In this document: positions 17,535 to 30,106 of the stretch, in pieces
Layout: each line of letters opens with the position of its first letter
How positions within the stretch are numbered: the stretch's first letter is position 1
Assembly: GCF_024349685.1 (NCBI RefSeq)
Contig: NZ_AP025944.1
Span: 5,535,001 to 5,599,000, forward strand
Reading direction: 5' to 3'
Length of the DNA stretch: 64,000 nt
From: Pseudomonas sp. LRP2-20
GTDB lineage: Bacteria > Pseudomonadota > Gammaproteobacteria > Pseudomonadales > Pseudomonadaceae
Position numbers and translations under genes: made by a program
The notes under the pieces: generated by a model
Seen by the model: only the letters and a program-made list of their open reading frames with translations
Database searches by the model: none
What the model was told of the DNA's origin: nothing

Positions 17535-19922
17535 CTACTCCAAGGGAATGGCCACGCTCAGGCTGGTGCCCTCGCCTGGTTCACTGTCCAATGCCATGCT
17601 GCCACCAAGCATCAGCACCCGTTCACGCACGCCGACCAGGCCGAACGATGTGGGCCTGGGCTGGTCCCGGCAGAACCCGGTGCCATCGTCGCTGACGGTC
17701 ATGCGCAGTTGCCCGTCTTCACGCACCAGCTCGATCTCCACACTGTGCGCCTGGGCGTGTCGCATCACGTTGGTCAGCGCCTCCTGCAGGATACGGAACA
17801 AACCGGTGGCCTTGGCATCGCTCAATGCGGGCAGATTATCCGGTACCTGCACCAGGCAGGGTATCTGCGTGCGCGCTTCGAAGCGCCGCGCCTGCCATTC
17901 GATGGCCGAGGCGATGCCCGCATCGAGAATCGGCGGGCGCAACGCGGTGGCGACGTCGCGCACCAGCTGGAACAGCTGGGCGATCAGGCGCTTCATGCTG
18001 CCCAGGCGCTCATGCAACCCAGGGTCGAGTTCGCCGAAGGCCAGCTCGCACATCGACACTTCCAGCTTGAGCACGGTCAGCATCTGGCCCAGCTCATCAT
18101 GCACTTCACGGGCGATGCGGGCCTTTTCTTCCTCGCGCACGCTTTCCAGATGCGCCGACAGCTCGCGCAACTGCTCCTGTGACTGGGCCAGCGCCAGTTC
18201 GGCACGCTTGCCTTGGGTGATGTCCCAGACAACACCGTCCCAGGCCACCCGGCCATTGGACAAACGGCGGGCACTGGCCTTGATGTCGGCCCAGCGTTGC
18301 TCACCCTGGCGGGTGAGGATGCGCCCTTGCCACGACCAGTCCTTATCGCTGGCGATGGCCAGATCCTGTACCTGGTGATAGTCGGCCCGATCGTCTGGAT
18401 GAACGAGATTGCGCAGCCCCATCAGCGGGTGCTGGATCTGCGCAGGTGTGTAGCCGACCAGTGCCTCGCTGCCCTCGCTGATGTAAGGAAACTCCGGTTC
18501 ACCTTCGGCAGGCGCGGGCTCGAGGCGGAACACCAGGCCTGGAACGTTGCCCGCAATGCCCTTGAGCCGCGCCTCGCTTTCGCGCAATGCCGCCAGGGCG
18601 CGATGGCGCTCGGTGACATCGGCGAGGTACACCACCAGGTATTCAGCATCGCGAAAACGCAGGAAACTGAGCGACAGTTCTACCGGCAGCAAGCTGCCAT
18701 CGGCCCGCCGGCACTGGGTTTCGAACTGCCGGGCACCGCCATCGCCGGCACGGGCCCCCTTCCACAGTTCGAGCCAGCGATCCATGGTCAGGTTGGGCTC
18801 GAAATCGCTCAGCGGGCGTTCCAGCAGTTCGGCCTCGGCATAGCCGAGCATGTCCTCCACTGCATGGTTGGCGTAGCGCACATGGCTGTCCCAGTTGACC
18901 CAGAGAATGCCCACCGTGCTCTGATCGATGGCAAACTGGCTCAGGCGCAGTGCCTCCTCCCGCCCTTGCCGCTCGGTCAGGCTTTCCCGCGTGGCCAGCA
19001 GGCTGCGCTCCAGCTGGCGTTGCTGGCGACGCTGCCACACCAGCGTGGCCAGGGCGCACAGCAGCAACAGGCCGAACAGCAGGGCCAGGTTCTGCCAGAA
19101 GCCAGGCGACTCGCTCAAGCGCGGGTATTTGGGTTGCAACCAACGCTGGTGAAGTTGCTCCAGCTCCTTGGCCGGCATTGCCTGCAACCCGCGCTCGAGC
19201 ACATCGGCAAGCACCGGCCAGTCGCGTCGCGAGCCCACCCGGAGCAATTGCGGCAAGCCGATATCACCCACCACCACCAGCTCGGCGAACTCGCTTTCCC
19301 GTGATAGCCGACTCAGCTGTGCCTCATCGAGCACGGCATAACTGGCCTGGCCACCGACCACCAGTTGCAAAGCCTCGCGTTCGCTGGGCACGCCCTGCAG
19401 GTTGAGGCCGCTGTAATTGCCGCGCAGGTAGTCGGCCAGGACGCTGGGCATGCGCACCGCGACGCGGGTTTGTGCATCGAGCTTTTCCAGCTCCACGGCC
19501 ATCGCCCCGGTGCGTTGCCCTACCACCAGCTGCGGTACCCGCATGTAAGGGTCGCTGAACAGCCACAGGCGCAGGCTGGCCGGCGTTTGCGTCAGACCGG
19601 GGGCAAAATCGATCTCACCCGCCTGCAGGGCATGTTCAAGGCTGGCCTGGTCGGCGAAATTGCGCCAGGTCAGGTCAAGGCCCAATGCCTGCCCCAAGCT
19701 GTTCACCAACTCGACGTTGGCGCCGTAAAGCTGCTGCAGACGGCGGTCGAACTGCGCGTAGGGCGCTTGCAGCACCAGGCCGACCCGCAGGCTGCGATGG
19801 CTATCGAGCCATTGCTGCTGGGCAGGCTCCAGCACCACCGTCGGCGGCACGTCCGGCCGTGCCAAGGCGATCAAGGGCAGGCATAAACCGCCGATAACCA
19901 ACAGGCGACGCAATCGCTTCAT
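17535..19922 (-). CDS. agtS: Hybrid-input sensor kinase with binding-protein and PAS domains (AgtS-like)
   Basis: A 795-residue sensor. A signal peptide is followed by a family-3 solute-binding domain (about residues 35-270: LRVGLVLQAPYAQFDRR, DFAPGLTQTPASLRLWLFSDPY), one membrane helix (about 277-299), two PAS segments (VGILWVNWDSHVRYANHAVEDMLGYAEAELL and the one around SEALVGYTPAQI), then a HisKA_3 dimerisation region with KARIAREVHDELGQ and a C-terminal ATPase with DDGTGF. The phospho-His is near residue 600. The periplasmic domain implies direct sensing of an amino-acid-like ligand, which fits an uptake-control role. Confidence 0.9.
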   Translation of the reverse strand: MKRLRRLLVIGGLCLPLIALARPDVPPTVVLEPAQQQWLDSHRSLRVGLVLQAPYAQFDRRLQQLYGANVELVNSLGQALGLDLTWRNFADQASLEHALQAGEIDFAPGLTQTPASLRLWLFSDPYMRVPQLVVGQRTGAMAVELEKLDAQTRVAVRMPSVLADYLRGNYSGLNLQGVPSEREALQLVVGGQASYAVLDEAQLSRLSRESEFAELVVVGDIGLPQLLRVGSRRDWPVLADVLERGLQAMPAKELEQLHQRWLQPKYPRLSESPGFWQNLALLFGLLLLCALATLVWQRRQQRQLERSLLATRESLTERQGREEALRLSQFAIDQSTVGILWVNWDSHVRYANHAVEDMLGYAEAELLERPLSDFEPNLTMDRWLELWKGARAGDGGARQFETQCRRADGSLLPVELSLSFLRFRDAEYLVVYLADVTERHRALAALRESEARLKGIAGNVPGLVFRLEPAPAEGEPEFPYISEGSEALVGYTPAQIQHPLMGLRNLVHPDDRADYHQVQDLAIASDKDWSWQGRILTRQGEQRWADIKASARRLSNGRVAWDGVVWDITQGKRAELALAQSQEQLRELSAHLESVREEEKARIAREVHDELGQMLTVLKLEVSMCELAFGELDPGLHERLGSMKRLIAQLFQLVRDVATALRPPILDAGIASAIEWQARRFEARTQIPCLVQVPDNLPALSDAKATGLFRILQEALTNVMRHAQAHSVEIELVREDGQLRMTVSDDGTGFCRDQPRPTSFGLVGVRERVLMLGGSMALDSEPGEGTSLSVAIPLE

Positions 19923-19943
19923 CTACACGCTCGTCTTGGCAAG

Positions 19944-19966
19944 GGCGGCCATGCAGCATGGCCGCC
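19944..19966. promoter_or_regulatory. Ten-base-pair hairpin in the agtS 5' region
   Basis: GGCGGCCATG, CAG, CATGGCCGCC: a perfect ten-pair stem with a three-base loop, about 20 bases upstream of the agtS start and 50 bases upstream of the divergent DUF3530 gene. It could be an operator or a structured mRNA leader. Confidence 0.45.
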
Positions 19967-20017
19967 GCGGGCAAATACTATTAGGCTGCCGGTATCATTC
20001 TGGCCTTGGGTTGATTC

Positions 20018-21016
20018 ATGTCCACACTTTATCGCACGACGCTGGCAATGTGCTGCCTGGCCTCGCTCCTACCACTCGGCGCCCTGGCCGCTGATGCCAC
20101 AAAGCCGGAGGCTGCAGCCGAGGCCCCCGCCGCCCCGGCGCCACGCCCGCCCCTGCTGGAACGCAGCCAGGAGGATGCACAAGCCCTGGAGCGCCTGGTG
20201 CCGAAGGCCGAACAGCAGACCCTGCAGGCTGGAGCGGACAGCTTCCTGGCCCTGTGGAAGCCGGCCAACGACAGCGATCCGCAGGGTGCCGTGATCATCG
20301 TCCCTGGCGCTGGCGAAAATGCCGACTGGCCCAACGTGGTCGGCCCGCTGCGGCGCAAGTTCCCGGACATCGGCTGGCACAGCCTGAGCGTGAGCCTGCC
20401 CGACCTGCTCGCCGACGCCCCGCAGGCACGGGTCGAGGCCAAACCAGCGGCAGAGCCTGAGAAAAAAGCGGGCGAAAGCGCCCCGGCCAAGGACACACCC
20501 GCCGACGCCAACGCCAACGTCGCCCAGGCCACCGCCGCCGACGCCGATACCGCAGAAAGCACCGACGCCGAGCAAGCTGGCGAGCAGAACGACGCGGCCG
20601 ACGCCGAACGCATCTTCGCCCGCCTGGACGCCGCCGTGGCCTACGCTCAGCAGCACAACTCGCGCAGCATCGTACTGATCGGCCACGGCAGCGGCGCCTA
20701 TTGGGCCGCACGCTACCTGAGCGAGCAGCAACCGCCGCAGGTGCAGAAGCTGGTGATGGTTGCTGCGCAGACACCGGCGCGGGTCGAGCATGGCCTGGAA
20801 AGCCTGACGCCCACCCTCAAGGTGCCGACGGCCGATCTCTATTTCGCCACCCGCACTGGCGAGCGCAATGCTGCAGCGCAGCGCTTGCAGGCCAGCAAGC
20901 GGCAGAAGGACAGCCAGTATAAACAGCTGTCGCTGATCGCCATGCCAGCCAACAAGGACGGTGAGCAGGAGCAGCTGTTCCGCAGGGTTCGGGGCTGGAT
21001 GAGCCCGCAACAATAG
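20018..21016 (+). CDS. DUF3530 alpha/beta-hydrolase-fold exported protein
   Basis: A 332-residue protein with a signal peptide (cleavage probably after ALA). ALWKPANDSDPQGAVIIVPGAGENADW and VLIGHGSGAYWAARYL (a GxSxG-like elbow) are typical of the DUF3530 group of alpha/beta hydrolase-fold proteins of unknown substrate. Residues about 140-197 are a low-complexity insert of Ala, Asp, Glu and Lys between the fold halves. It is divergent from the sensor gene and convergent with djlA. No substrate is proposed. Confidence 0.82.
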   Translation: MSTLYRTTLAMCCLASLLPLGALAADATKPEAAAEAPAAPAPRPPLLERSQEDAQALERLVPKAEQQTLQAGADSFLALWKPANDSDPQGAVIIVPGAGENADWPNVVGPLRRKFPDIGWHSLSVSLPDLLADAPQARVEAKPAAEPEKKAGESAPAKDTPADANANVAQATAADADTAESTDAEQAGEQNDAADAERIFARLDAAVAYAQQHNSRSIVLIGHGSGAYWAARYLSEQQPPQVQKLVMVAAQTPARVEHGLESLTPTLKVPTADLYFATRTGERNAAAQRLQASKRQKDSQYKQLSLIAMPANKDGEQEQLFRRVRGWMSPQQ

Positions 21017-21048
21017 CCGGGAATGCCAGGGGCGCAGAGCGCCCCCTT

Positions 21049-21813
21049 CTAGAACCCGCGCCGCTTGCGAACGATGGCGTAGGCTTGGTGCAGTTCGCGG
21101 GTCCGCTCGGTCGCTTCGCGCACTTGTGCCTCGCTCGCTCCGCTGCCCGCCAGCTTGTCCGGATGATGCCTGCTGACCAGGCGCCGGTAAGCCTGCTTGA
21201 CCTGGTCGCCTTCGGTATCGTCCTCGATGCCCAGCAGGCGCAGCGCTGCCGCATAGTTCATCACGCCACCAGACACCGGCGCCTTGCGCGGTTCGTACTC
21301 AAGCGACATTGCCTGCACCTGACGCCGGCTCAGGCCCAGCTTCTGCCCCCAATCCAGTAGCAGTTCGCGCTCGCGCCGCCCGGCCTTGCCGTCGGCCCAG
21401 GCCATGCGCCAGCAAGCGCGCAAGGTGCCTTCGGCAGCATGCGGTTGCAGCCGGATGCGGCGCAGGTGGCCAGTCAGCCTGTCTTTGCCTGCCTTGCCCC
21501 GGTTGAACGCGGCTATCGCCCGCAAACGCGCGGCCTCAGCCATGTCCAGGCGGACCATTTCCTGCCGTGCCTGCTGAATGTGCTGTTCGGCCACACGGCC
21601 ATCGCTCTTGGCCAGGCGCCCGAGCAGCACGAACAGCAACTCATCGTCTTGCAAGGCCGGGCGACCGCCCAGGCGCTCGCGCATGTCTTCCCAGCCCTGC
21701 AAGCGGATGCGCCGGTCCATCGCCTGGCCCAGCAAGGCACCGAGCAACGCACCGGGAATACTGGCGACCGCAAAGCCTGCGCCCAGTCCGATTAGCGTGC
21801 CTGGCCACCACAT
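21049..21813 (-). CDS. djlA: DjlA-like membrane-anchored J-domain co-chaperone
   Basis: A 254-residue protein with one N-terminal membrane segment containing glycines (IGLGAGFAVASIPGALLGALLG), a central TerB-like helical region (DDELLFVLLGRLAKSDGRV) and a C-terminal J domain with the invariant HPD in YRRLVSRHHPDK. This is the DjlA architecture, a DnaK partner at the inner membrane. It lies one base after murU, so it is in the amgK-murU-djlA transcription unit. Confidence 0.92.
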   Translation of the reverse strand: MWWPGTLIGLGAGFAVASIPGALLGALLGQAMDRRIRLQGWEDMRERLGGRPALQDDELLFVLLGRLAKSDGRVAEQHIQQARQEMVRLDMAEAARLRAIAAFNRGKAGKDRLTGHLRRIRLQPHAAEGTLRACWRMAWADGKAGRRERELLLDWGQKLGLSRRQVQAMSLEYEPRKAPVSGGVMNYAAALRLLGIEDDTEGDQVKQAYRRLVSRHHPDKLAGSGASEAQVREATERTRELHQAYAIVRKRRGF

Positions 21814-21814
21814 G

Positions 21815-23502
<1,688 letters not shown>

Positions 23503-23632
23503 TACAAGGGTCTCCGACGGCCCTAGCCGTCAAGCGGGTCATGCTTTATTATCCAGCATCTTTTTCAGACCATCGAGAGGCGTGCGGCCCCACACGCGGG
23601 CAGATGGCACGCAGGAAGCCCGGACTAATAAG

Positions 23633-26437
23633 ATGGCATTGAAATCCCCCGCGTTTCGTAGAAAGTTTCCGTTGCTGGTAACCGGCGGTCTGCTGGCCAT
23701 GCAACCTCTGGCCACCTCTTATGTGGTGGCAGCCGAGCAGTTCGACTGCCAAGTGTCCGCCTCCGGTGGTTGGGACTGCAAGCCCAAGACCCCAGTCAAC
23801 AACCTGCCTCCGCGCCCGGTGCATGAAGGCGCCGCACTCACGTCCGGTACCGGGACGGAGTCGGCCGAGGCCGAGAGCGCCGACAAGCCGATGCTGGTCA
23901 CCGAGGCCAAGGGCCGCGGCCTGAAGTCGCGCAGCGAAGACTACAGCCACCTCGACTGGGTGCCGCGCGAGAAGCTCACTGCCGCCCAGCTGGCCGAGAC
24001 CGGCCCGTATTGCGGTGGCGCCTACATCGAGCCTACCCGCCCAGGCATGGCTGACTCCACGCCAAAGGACGAGTCGCCGACCTACATCAATGCCAAGGTA
24101 TCCAAGTACCAGCAGGAGCAGCAGATCGCTACCCTGGCCGGTGACGTGGTCATGCGCCAGGGCAGCATGCAGGCCGAAGCCGACGAAGCCAACCTGTACC
24201 AGGCCGAGAACCGTGGCGAGCTCAAGGGCAACGTCAAGATTCGCGACAATGGCTCGCTGGTCGTCGGCGACCAGGCGCAGATCCAGCTCGACACCGGCGA
24301 AGCCCAGGTCGACAACGCCGAATACGTGATGCACAAGTCGCACATCCGCGGCAACGCCCTGTACGCCAAGCGTGGCGAAAACGCCATCATCCGCCTCAAG
24401 GACGGTACGTACACCACCTGCGAACCGGGTAGCAATGCCTGGCAGCTGAAGGGCAACAACATCACCCTGAACCCGGCAACCGGTTTCGGTACCGCGACCA
24501 ACGTCACCCTGCGGGTCAAGGATTTCCCGGTGTTCTACACACCGTACATCTACTTCCCGATCGACGACCGTCGCCAGTCCGGCTTCCTGCCACCGTCGTT
24601 CAGCAGCACCAGCGACACCGGCTTCATGCTGGTCACGCCTTACTACTTCAACCTGGCGCCCAACTATGACGCCACGTTGTACCCGCGCTACATGACCAAG
24701 CGCGGCCTGCTGATGGAAGGCGAGTTCCGCTACCTGACCAAGTCCAGCGAAGGCCAGTTCGGCGGCGGCTACCTCAACGACGAGGATGACGATCGCAAGC
24801 TGCAGACGGACTACAAGAAAGAACGCTGGATGATCAACTGGCAGCACAAAGGTGGCCTGGACGAGCGCCTGATGACTGAAGTTGACTACACCGACATCAG
24901 CGACCCGTTCTACTTCCAGGACCTGGAAACCGACCAGATCGGCGTCAAGAGCAATGACGTGGTCAATCAGCAGGGTGCCCTCACCTGGCGTGGCGACAGC
25001 TACACCGCTCGCCTGAACGCGCAAGCCTACGAGATGGCGACCCTGTCGCAGATCACGCCGTACAACAAGCTGCCGCAGCTCACCCTCAACGGTATGTTGC
25101 CATTCCAGCCAGGCGGCTTGAACATTGGCTACGAGACCGAAGCAGTGCGCTTCGACCGCGATCTGAAGAACGACACGGTGTTCGACAAGGATGGCAATCT
25201 GGACACCACCGCTGGCGCCGATGGCCGCCGCCTGGATCAGAACATCAGTGGCATTGCACGGGCCAACGGTACGCGCTTGAATGTTGCGCCGTCGATCAGC
25301 CTGCCGATGCAAGCCAGCTATGGCTACATCACGCCCAAACTGAAGTATGCATACACGCACTATGACCTCGACCTGGACAGCCAAGGCCAGGCGCAAGCGA
25401 TCGCACAGTCGGCCAATCCGGCATACGGCAGCTACAACAGCACGCTGAACCGCGACATTCCGATCGCCTCTGTCGATAGCGGCCTGTACTTCGACCGCAA
25501 CACCTCGCTGTTCGGCACCAATTACCGTCAGACCCTCGAACCGCGCCTGTACTACCTCTACGTCCCGTACAAGGACCAGAAGGACATCCCGCTGTTCGAC
25601 TCGGGCGAAACCCTGTTCAGCTACGACTCGCTGTTCCGTGACAACCGCTTCTCCGGCACCGACCGCATCGGCGACGAGAACAAGCTGTCGCTGGGCGTGA
25701 CCACCCGCTGGATCGAGGACAATGGCTTCGAGCGCCAGAACTTCAGTATCGGCCAGGCGTACTACTTCAAGGATCGTAAAGTCCAGCTGCCGGGTATCGA
25801 CTATCGCACCCGCAAGGACTCGCAGTCCGACGTATCGCCATACGCGCTGGTGTACAACTACTTCTTCAACCGCGACTGGCGCTTCAACTCGGACTTCAAC
25901 TGGGATCCGGACAGCCGCAGCACCCGCTCGGGCAGCGCGATGTTCCACTACCAGCCTGAAGACAACCCGAACAAGATCGTCAACGTCGGTTATCGCTACC
26001 GCAACGACACCATCGCCTTCGACTCCACCACCGGTACCTGGAAGGTGGGTGGTGGCGACTACGGCACCCCGGGTGATCCGAACTACATCAAGGATTACTA
26101 CAAGATCCAGCAACACGACTTCTCGGTCATCTGGCCGGTCGTACCGCAATGGAGCGTAATCGCCCGCTGGCAGCATGACTACAACCGCAACCGCACCCTG
26201 GAAGCCATGGGCGGTTTCGAGTACGACAACTGCTGCTGGAAGCTGCGCCTGATCAACCGTTACTGGGTCGACTACGACGACTTCAGTCAGGCCACGCCAG
26301 CCAACGAAAAAGGCGACCACGGCATCTTCCTGCAAATCGTCCTGAAAGGCCTCGGCGGCGTAGTGGGCAACAAGGTGGAATCGTTCCTCGACCAAGGCAT
26401 TCAAGGTTACCGTACACGTGAAGACCAAGCTTATTGA
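23633..26437 (+). CDS. lptD: LPS-assembly outer-membrane protein LptD
   Basis: A 934-residue protein that inserts lipopolysaccharide into the outer leaflet with LptE. A signal peptide ([19 protein letters not shown]..., cleavage before AEQFDCQ) leads to an N-terminal OstA-like region rich in VV/GD turns (about 140-280), then a barrel to the C-terminus. Cysteines in [16 protein letters not shown] and YDNCCWKLR match the disulfide-forming set of the family. The ATG at 23633 gives the proper signal peptide; a GTG at 23582 is open but adds basic residues. The best ribosome site, AGGA, is about 16 bases upstream, somewhat distant. Confidence 0.95.
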   Translation: MALKSPAFRRKFPLLVTGGLLAMQPLATSYVVAAEQFDCQVSASGGWDCKPKTPVNNLPPRPVHEGAALTSGTGTESAEAESADKPMLVTEAKGRGLKSRSEDYSHLDWVPREKLTAAQLAETGPYCGGAYIEPTRPGMADSTPKDESPTYINAKVSKYQQEQQIATLAGDVVMRQGSMQAEADEANLYQAENRGELKGNVKIRDNGSLVVGDQAQIQLDTGEAQVDNAEYVMHKSHIRGNALYAKRGENAIIRLKDGTYTTCEPGSNAWQLKGNNITLNPATGFGTATNVTLRVKDFPVFYTPYIYFPIDDRRQSGFLPPSFSSTSDTGFMLVTPYYFNLAPNYDATLYPRYMTKRGLLMEGEFRYLTKSSEGQFGGGYLNDEDDDRKLQTDYKKERWMINWQHKGGLDERLMTEVDYTDISDPFYFQDLETDQIGVKSNDVVNQQGALTWRGDSYTARLNAQAYEMATLSQITPYNKLPQLTLNGMLPFQPGGLNIGYETEAVRFDRDLKNDTVFDKDGNLDTTAGADGRRLDQNISGIARANGTRLNVAPSISLPMQASYGYITPKLKYAYTHYDLDLDSQGQAQAIAQSANPAYGSYNSTLNRDIPIASVDSGLYFDRNTSLFGTNYRQTLEPRLYYLYVPYKDQKDIPLFDSGETLFSYDSLFRDNRFSGTDRIGDENKLSLGVTTRWIEDNGFERQNFSIGQAYYFKDRKVQLPGIDYRTRKDSQSDVSPYALVYNYFFNRDWRFNSDFNWDPDSRSTRSGSAMFHYQPEDNPNKIVNVGYRYRNDTIAFDSTTGTWKVGGGDYGTPGDPNYIKDYYKIQQHDFSVIWPVVPQWSVIARWQHDYNRNRTLEAMGGFEYDNCCWKLRLINRYWVDYDDFSQATPANEKGDHGIFLQIVLKGLGGVVGNKVESFLDQGIQGYRTREDQAY

Positions 26438-27737
26438 TCGACTGCGCCCGGTGTTGCTGGGCGCTGCATTGCTGAGTGGCGCGGTACATGCCGCGGTACA
26501 ACCTCTGGACCGCGTGGTGGCCATCGTCGACAACGACGTGGTCATGCAGAGCCAACTGGACCAGCGCGTCCACGAGGTTCAGCAGACCATTGCCAAGCGT
26601 GGCGGCGGTGTGCCACCGACCGGCGCACTGGAGCAGCAGGTACTGGAACGCCTGATCGTCGAGAACCTGCAGCTGCAGATTGGCGAACGTTCGGGCATCC
26701 GCATCACCGACGAAGAGCTGAACCAGGCCATCGGCACCATTGCCCAGCGCAATGGCATGTCGCTGGAGCAGTTCCGCGCCGCCCTTGCCCATGACGGTCT
26801 GTCGTTCGACGACGCCCGTGAGCAGGTCAAGCGCGAGATGATCATCAGTCGCGTGCGTCAGCGCCGGGTTGCCGAGCGCATCCAGGTTTCCGAGCAGGAA
26901 GTTAAGAACTTCCTCGCCTCAGACATGGGCAAGATGCAGATGTCGGAAGAGTACCGCCTGGCCAACATCCTCATCCCGACCCCGGAAGCCGCCAACTCGG
27001 ACGACATCCAGAAAGCGGCGCGCAAGGTCGGTGACCTGTACCAGCAACTGCGTCAGGGCGCGGACTTCGGCCAGGTGGCGATTGCCAACTCGGCCAGCGA
27101 AAACGCCCTCGAGGGTGGTGAAATGGGCTGGCGTAAAGCTGCCCAGCTGCCACCGGACTTCGCCAAGATGCTCAGCAGCATGGCGGTCGGCGACATCACC
27201 CAGCCAATCCGCATCCCCAACGGTTTCATCCTCCTCAAGCTGGAGGAGAAGCGCGGTGGCGGCGAGAACGTGCTGCGTGACGAAGTGCATGTCCGCCACA
27301 TCCTGATCAAGCCGAGTGAGATTCGCAGCGAGGCGGCCACCAAGCAACTGGCCGAGCGCCTGTACGAGCGCATCCAGAACGGCGAAGACTTCGGCGAGCT
27401 GGCCAAGAGCTTCTCGGAAGACCCAGGCTCCGCACTCAACGGCGGCGACCTCAACTGGGTCGACCCGAACAGCCTGGTACCGGAGTTCCGCGAGCAGATG
27501 GCCAACGCCCAGCAAGGTGTGGTGACCAAACCGTTCAAGACCCAGTACGGCTGGCACGTCCTGGAAGTGCTGGGCCGCCGCGCCACCGACAGCACCGAGC
27601 AGGCGCGTGAGCAACAGGCCATGAACGTGCTGCGCAACCGCAAGTACGACGAAGAGCTGCAGACCTGGCTACGTCAGATCCGCGACGAAGCCTACGTTGA
27701 AATCAAGCTGCCTGGCGCCGACCAGGCCGCACAGTGA
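26418..27737 (+). CDS. surA: Periplasmic chaperone and peptidyl-prolyl isomerase SurA
   Basis: A 439-residue SurA assisting outer-membrane protein folding. A signal peptide is followed by the N-terminal chaperone domain ([19 protein letters not shown]) and two parvulin domains, about 175-280 and 290-390, the second with [11 protein letters not shown] and [17 protein letters not shown]. The start is GTG at 26418, inside the end of lptD (20-base overlap), with AAGG upstream. Coupling to lptD fits, since LptD is a major SurA client. Confidence 0.95.
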   Translation: MKTKLIDRLRPVLLGAALLSGAVHAAVQPLDRVVAIVDNDVVMQSQLDQRVHEVQQTIAKRGGGVPPTGALEQQVLERLIVENLQLQIGERSGIRITDEELNQAIGTIAQRNGMSLEQFRAALAHDGLSFDDAREQVKREMIISRVRQRRVAERIQVSEQEVKNFLASDMGKMQMSEEYRLANILIPTPEAANSDDIQKAARKVGDLYQQLRQGADFGQVAIANSASENALEGGEMGWRKAAQLPPDFAKMLSSMAVGDITQPIRIPNGFILLKLEEKRGGGENVLRDEVHVRHILIKPSEIRSEAATKQLAERLYERIQNGEDFGELAKSFSEDPGSALNGGDLNWVDPNSLVPEFREQMANAQQGVVTKPFKTQYGWHVLEVLGRRATDSTEQAREQQAMNVLRNRKYDEELQTWLRQIRDEAYVEIKLPGADQAAQ

Positions 27738-28723
27738 AGCCCCTGCGCTTCGCCGTCACCCCCGGCGAACCAGCCGGCATAGGCCCCGACCTGTGCCTGC
27801 TGCTCGCCGCCGACGCCCAGCCCCACCCTCTGATTGCCATCACCAGCCGTGACCTGCTCGTCGAGCGGGCCACGCAGCTGGGGCTGGCTGTCAGCCTGCT
27901 GCCGGTAACGCCTGGTCAATGGCCTGACCAGCCTGCACCAGCTGGCAGCCTGTACGTGTGGGACACACCGTTGGCCGCGCCAGTGGTGCCAGGCCAGCTG
28001 GACCAAGCCAACGCAGCATTCGTACTGGAGACGCTGACCCGTGCCGGCCAAGGTTGCCTTGACGGGCAATTCGCCGGGATGATCACCGCGCCCGTGCACA
28101 AGGGCGTGATCAATGAAAGCGGTATCGCCTTCTCCGGCCATACCGAGTTCCTTGCCGACCTGACCCACACCGCCCAGGTGGTGATGATGCTGGCCACCCG
28201 CGGCTTGCGTGTAGCCCTGGTGACCACGCACCTGCCGCTGCGGGATATTGCCGACGCCATCACTGCCGAACGCGTGGAACGGGTCACCCGCATCCTGCAC
28301 GCCGACATGCGCGACAAGTTCGGCATTGCCAACCCGCGCATCCTGGTCTGCGGCCTCAACCCGCACGCCGGAGAAGGCGGCCATCTTGGCCGCGAAGAAA
28401 TCGACATCATCGAGCCGACGCTGGCCCGCCTGCGTACCGAAGGCATGGACCTGCGCGGCCCGCTGCCGGCCGATACCCTGTTTACCCCCAAATATCTGGA
28501 GCACTGCGATGCGGTGCTGGCGATGTACCATGACCAAGGCCTGCCCGTGCTCAAGTACAAGGGCTTCGGCGCTGCCGTCAACGTGACCCTGGGCCTGCCG
28601 ATCATCCGCACATCGGTCGACCACGGTACCGCCCTGGACCTCGCCGGCAGCGGCAAGGTCGACACCGGCAGCCTGCGCGTCGCCCTGGAAACCGCCTACC
28701 AGATGGCCGAGAACCGACCATGA
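27734..28723 (+). CDS. pdxA: 4-hydroxythreonine-4-phosphate dehydrogenase
   Basis: A 329-residue PdxA of the pyridoxal-phosphate pathway. [12 protein letters not shown] opens the protein, metal-binding histidines are in [24 protein letters not shown] and [13 protein letters not shown], and [14 protein letters not shown] is the substrate region. The GTG start shares bases with the surA stop (GTGA), so translation is coupled. Normal length. Confidence 0.96.
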   Translation: MKPLRFAVTPGEPAGIGPDLCLLLAADAQPHPLIAITSRDLLVERATQLGLAVSLLPVTPGQWPDQPAPAGSLYVWDTPLAAPVVPGQLDQANAAFVLETLTRAGQGCLDGQFAGMITAPVHKGVINESGIAFSGHTEFLADLTHTAQVVMMLATRGLRVALVTTHLPLRDIADAITAERVERVTRILHADMRDKFGIANPRILVCGLNPHAGEGGHLGREEIDIIEPTLARLRTEGMDLRGPLPADTLFTPKYLEHCDAVLAMYHDQGLPVLKYKGFGAAVNVTLGLPIIRTSVDHGTALDLAGSGKVDTGSLRVALETAYQMAENRP

Positions 28724-29520
28724 ACGAGCAATACCAACACCGGGCGCGCAAGCGCTTCGGCCAGAACTTCCTGCACGATGCGGGCATCATCGACCGCATC
28801 CTGCGCGCCATCAACGCCAAGGCTGGCGAACACCTGCTGGAAATCGGCCCGGGCCAGGGCGCCCTGACCGAAGGCCTGCTGGGCAGTGGTGCCCAGCTGG
28901 ACGTGGTGGAGCTGGACAAAGACCTGGTGCCGATCCTGCAGCACAAGTTTGCCGGCCGCAGCAATTTCCGCCTGCACCAGGGTGACGCCCTGAAGTTCGA
29001 CTTCAACCAGCTGGGCGTGCCGCCACGCAGCCTCAAGGTGGTCGGCAACCTGCCCTACAACATCTCCACTCCGCTGATCTTCCACCTGCTCAGCCACGCC
29101 GGGCTGATCCGTGACATGCACTTCATGTTGCAGAAGGAAGTGGTCGAGCGCATGGCTGCCGGCCCAGGCGGTGGCGATTGGGGCCGCCTGTCGATCATGG
29201 TGCAATACCACTGCCGCGTGGAGCACCTGTTCAACGTTGGCCCTGGCGCGTTCAACCCGCCGCCGAAGGTCGATTCGGCTATCGTGCGCCTGGTGCCGCA
29301 TGAAGTGCTGCCGCATCCGGCCAAGGATGCACGGTTGCTGGAGCAGGTGGTGCGCGAAGCGTTCAACCAGCGTCGCAAGACCCTGCGCAACACGATGAAA
29401 GGTCTGCTCGACAGTGCCGCCATCGAAGCCGCTGGCGTGGATGGCAGCCTGCGCCCTGAACAGCTCGACCTCGCAGCCTTCGTGCGCCTGGCCGACCAGC
29501 TGGCTGCTCAGCAAGCCTGA
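28720..29520 (+). CDS. rsmA: 16S rRNA dimethyladenosine transferase
   Basis: A 266-residue RsmA/KsgA, which dimethylates two adjacent adenosines near the 3' end of 16S r[26 protein letters not shown] (SAM site), [18 protein letters not shown] (catalytic NLPY) and the C-terminal [15 protein letters not shown] are all typical. Overlap with pdxA is four bases (ATGA). Loss of the activity gives kasugamycin resistance in other bacteria. Confidence 0.97.
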   Translation: MNEQYQHRARKRFGQNFLHDAGIIDRILRAINAKAGEHLLEIGPGQGALTEGLLGSGAQLDVVELDKDLVPILQHKFAGRSNFRLHQGDALKFDFNQLGVPPRSLKVVGNLPYNISTPLIFHLLSHAGLIRDMHFMLQKEVVERMAAGPGGGDWGRLSIMVQYHCRVEHLFNVGPGAFNPPPKVDSAIVRLVPHEVLPHPAKDARLLEQVVREAFNQRRKTLRNTMKGLLDSAAIEAAGVDGSLRPEQLDLAAFVRLADQLAAQQA

Positions 29521-29526
29521 TTCAGC

Positions 29527-29634
29527 CTGCACCGGCCCCTTCGCGGGTAAAACCGTTCCCACAAGGTCCCCATAGAATTCGAAATCTGTGCTGCCCCTGT
29601 GGGAGCGGGTTTACCCGCGAAAGGGCCGGCACAG
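29527..29634. repeat. Inverted REP pair, left copy eroded (GCGGGT-AA-ACCCGC variant)
   Basis: The right unit carries GCGGGTTTACCCGC; the left reads GCGGGTAAAACCGTTCCCACAAGG, with stem mismatches. Outer CTGCACCGGCCC/GGGCCGGCACAG ends still mirror each other. It lies between rsmA and apaG. Confidence 0.85.
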
Positions 29635-29725
29635 ACAACACAGGCTCAATGCCCCACACCGCTGGCCCTCCCCCCCGCCAATGGCCTAGACTGCATTATT
29701 GCGTCAGTTCGCCCAAGGCCCTTGC

Positions 29726-30106
29726 ATGTCCGACCCTCGCTATCAGATCGACGTCAGCGTCGTGACCCGTTACCTGAAAGAACAATCCGACCCCGAAAGC
29801 AGTCGCTTCGCCTTCGCCTACACCATCACCGTGCAAAACAACGGCTCGGTCAAGGCCAAGCTGCTGTCGCGCCACTGGCTGATCACCAACGGTGACGGCG
29901 AGGTCGAGGAAGTACGCGGCGCCGGCGTTGTCGGCCAGCAGCCGACCATCGAACCCGGCCAGAGCCATACCTACAGCAGTGGCGCGGTGATCAGCACGCG
30001 CGTCGGCACCATGCAGGGCAGTTACGAGATGTTCGCCGAAGACGGCAAGCGCTTCGAAGCCGACATCGCGCCGTTCCGCCTTGCGGTCCCGGGGGCGCTG
30101 CACTGA
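29726..30106 (+). CDS. apaG: ApaG protein
   Basis: A 126-residue beta-sandwich protein of the ApaG/DUF525 family. [44 protein letters not shown] and MQGSYEMF are the family patches. The ATG at 29726 follows AAGG; an in-frame codon nine earlier is less likely. The biochemical role is unsettled; homologues bind pyrophosphate-type ligands and the gene is regularly joined to apaH. Its stop overlaps the apaH ATG by one base. Confidence 0.94.
   Translation: MSDPRYQIDVSVVTRYLKEQSDPESSRFAFAYTITVQNNGSVKAKLLSRHWLITNGDGEVEEVRGAGVVGQQPTIEPGQSHTYSSGAVISTRVGTMQGSYEMFAEDGKRFEADIAPFRLAVPGALH

Noticed and set aside
23582..23632. Upstream GTG start for lptD adding 17 residues
   Set aside because: It gives a charged, Arg-rich head before the signal peptide and has a poorly placed ribosome site; the ATG at 23633 gives a normal signal sequence.
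23549..26545. A 998-codon minus-strand open frame opposite lptD
   Set aside because: It is the mirror frame of a real gene in GC-rich DNA. The composition is Val/Ala/Glu/Gln-rich without domains, and lptD on the plus strand has all family motifs.
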